Below are positions 62,820 to 64,000 of a stretch of DNA of 64,000 bases, one piece after another. The stretch is from CANDYO01 sp964627795 (GTDB taxonomy: Bacteria > Pseudomonadota > Alphaproteobacteria > Rickettsiales > CANDYO01), in the NCBI GenBank assembly GCA_964627795.1, contig CAZVLF010000002.1:124001-188000 (forward strand). The letters are read 5' to 3'. The notes under the pieces are model-generated. The model did no database searches, was not told the DNA's origin, and saw only the letters and a list, made by a program, of their open reading frames with translations. The position numbers and the translations under genes were made by a program. The number at the start of each line of letters is the position of its first letter. The first letter of the stretch is position 1.

Positions 62820-64000
62820 TCAAAAACCTGCCAATTTATATTTTATTCTGTTATAGTTTTCGGTTACATCATAGTATTTTGTTCTAAGCTTCATTGATCT
62901 TGCGTTTAGCTCTCCCATTATGGCTATAATGTAGTATTTCTTTAGCTCTAAATTTTTAACAGCATCTGCTAGTTTCACTTTATAAGTAAATAGATTTTCC
63001 TGAATTTCAAGTAGTTCCGTTAAAGAAATTTGTCCCTCTTCATATTCTATCTGCTTTCCAGATAAAGCTAATTCACCAGCTTTTACTGCGTCTTTAGAAG
63101 ATTTAACCATCGATCTTGCGCTATTATAATCATGCCAAGCTTGAGAAACTAGTTTTGTAATTTGAAATTTATAGCTTTTAGTTTCATATTTTGATTGGGC
63201 GGCATCAGCCTTGCTTTGTCTAACATTAGAATATTCTTGCCCATTTTGATAAATTGGTATTTTTACACTAACATAATAAGTTTTATTATTTTGATATGGT
63301 TCTATAACATTTGTGGATTTATCATTATTCCATATTTTCATAAAGCTTATTCCAGCATCAATTGAAGGGAGCATAGATGCAAGATTAGATTTTACAGCCA
63401 TTTCTTTTCCTTTTTGCTTTAAGGTTATGGCTTTTAGTTCAGGATTAGATTTAAATGCTTTAAGTTCAACTTCCCTTTTAGTTAATGGTATATTTAAAAG
63501 AATTGTAGGTTTAGAAAGATTTTCTGGTTCTTCGCCAACAAGCTGGGTGTAATCTGCCATAGAGGAATTATATTCTGCTTCAATATATTCATAATTAGTT
63601 TCTGCATCAGATCTTTTTGCTAAAGCATTTGCAACATCGGATTCTCTAGCAAAGCCATGATTATATTTGTCTTTAATAAATTCATATTTTTTCTCATAAA
63701 ACTCTATATTTTCTTTAGCAATTGACAGTTTTTGTTTGTTATTTATAACAGCAAAAAAAGCAGAAATAGTTTTATAAAATAAATCTTGTTCTTTGCTTAT
63801 TAACATTGCTCTTTCCGATTCTATAGTATATTTTGCAATTTTTGCAGCTATAGTGTTTTTCCCACCATTAAAGATATTTTGCTTTAGCTCTACTTTTGAG
63901 GTGCGGTTTTGTATAGTTATCCATTGATCATTTTTAACTAATTGTTTAGTTGCTGAATCATACTTAGTATCAATTTTGCTACTTCTTTCAGTAGCTTCAT
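62820..64000 (-). CDS. Second TolC-family protein, 5' end beyond the window
   Basis: The frame is open from 62820 to the right edge at 64000, giving 393 residues without a start. The sequence aligns throughout with the adjacent TolC: QNIFNGGKNTIAAKIAKYTI against QNIINGGQDAIGIQIAKYNI, then FYKTISAFFAVINNKQKL, and the second half PIYQNGQEYSNVRQSKAD. Both end in YKLAGF or LQLAGF. The missing N-terminus should be about 70 residues including a signal peptide. It is a diverged tandem paralogue, perhaps serving a different inner-membrane transporter, or it pairs with the first. An internal ATG at 63806 is not the start. Confidence 0.88.
   Translation of the reverse strand, partial: EATERSSKIDTKYDSATKQLVKNDQWITIQNRTSKVELKQNIFNGGKNTIAAKIAKYTIESERAMLISKEQDLFYKTISAFFAVINNKQKLSIAKENIEFYEKKYEFIKDKYNHGFARESDVANALAKRSDAETNYEYIEAEYNSSMADYTQLVGEEPENLSKPTILLNIPLTKREVELKAFKSNPELKAITLKQKGKEMAVKSNLASMLPSIDAGISFMKIWNNDKSTNVIEPYQNNKTYYVSVKIPIYQNGQEYSNVRQSKADAAQSKYETKSYKFQITKLVSQAWHDYNSARSMVKSSKDAVKAGELALSGKQIEYEEGQISLTELLEIQENLFTYKVKLADAVKNLELKKYYIIAIMGELNARSMKLRTKYYDVTENYNRIKYKLAGF

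Noticed and set aside
1..64000. CRISPR array, rRNA, insertion sequence or prophage
   Set aside because: The only spaced or tandem repeat seen is the helicase tail array, which is coding. No transposase, terminal inverted repeats of IS type, rRNA signature or phage structural gene was recognised.

Overview
The window is AT-rich (roughly 70% A+T by eye) and reads as a chromosomal segment of an obligately intracellular alphaproteobacterium of the order Rickettsiales. The main evidence is a circularly permuted two-piece alphaproteobacterial tmRNA, a split Rickettsiales-style VirB/VirD4 type IV secretion system (T4SS), several ankyrin-repeat proteins, a PopZ-like protein next to TolC, LPS genes (lpxC, kdsB) and decaying genes beside compact housekeeping genes. 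I cannot place it reliably below the order; LPS synthesis argues against Anaplasmataceae.

Layout. 1-2112: remains of a broken ankyrin-type gene, a BamE-like lipoprotein, then ssrA followed at once by its ClpXP adaptor gene sspB. 2177-10445: a tightly overlapping dcd / TraX-like / glycosyltransferase set, a membrane histidine kinase, an FAD amine oxidase, and an amidase/TldD pair. 10557-12693: tRNA-Leu and tRNA-Arg, a YciI-like protein and a patatin-like lipase. 13073-23586: an accessory region with an ankyrin/SF2-helicase fusion carrying NLS-like basic clusters, a 2.1-kb broken gene, lpxC, a hybrid kinase that has lost its phospho-accepting histidine, and an ankyrin-repeat protein. 23616-34740: translation and DNA-repair genes (mnmA, pheT, a nuclease-less AddA-like helicase, sixA-like, mutL, yebC, obg) with one small frame-disrupted gene. 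34871-39586: two large tandem alpha-helical proteins that look like diverged paralogues. 39647-44372: a class I RNR large subunit without an ATP cone, an orphan solute-binding protein and a DEAD-box helicase whose repetitive tail contains a 100-N assembly gap. 45281-51340: two unknown proteins, hscA, kdsB and two more unknown genes. 51608-53541: an L,D-transpeptidase and a two-gene iron-uptake unit (cupredoxin protein plus FTR1 permease). 53691-64000: the T4SS region.

The T4SS region has virB8-virB9-virB10-virB11 on the plus strand, preceded by a perfect 24-bp palindrome with a TGTGA-N6-TCACA core. Convergent to it, on the minus strand, is a translationally coupled set of tolC, a PopZ-like gene, an exported ankyrin protein and virD4. 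This could tie the secretion coupling ATPase to a polar organiser and an exported ankyrin protein. A second tolC-like gene runs off the right edge, with tRNA-Cys between the two tolC copies.

No CRISPR array, rRNA, insertion sequence or intact phage gene was seen. Functions are assigned from motifs read by eye; no database search was run.
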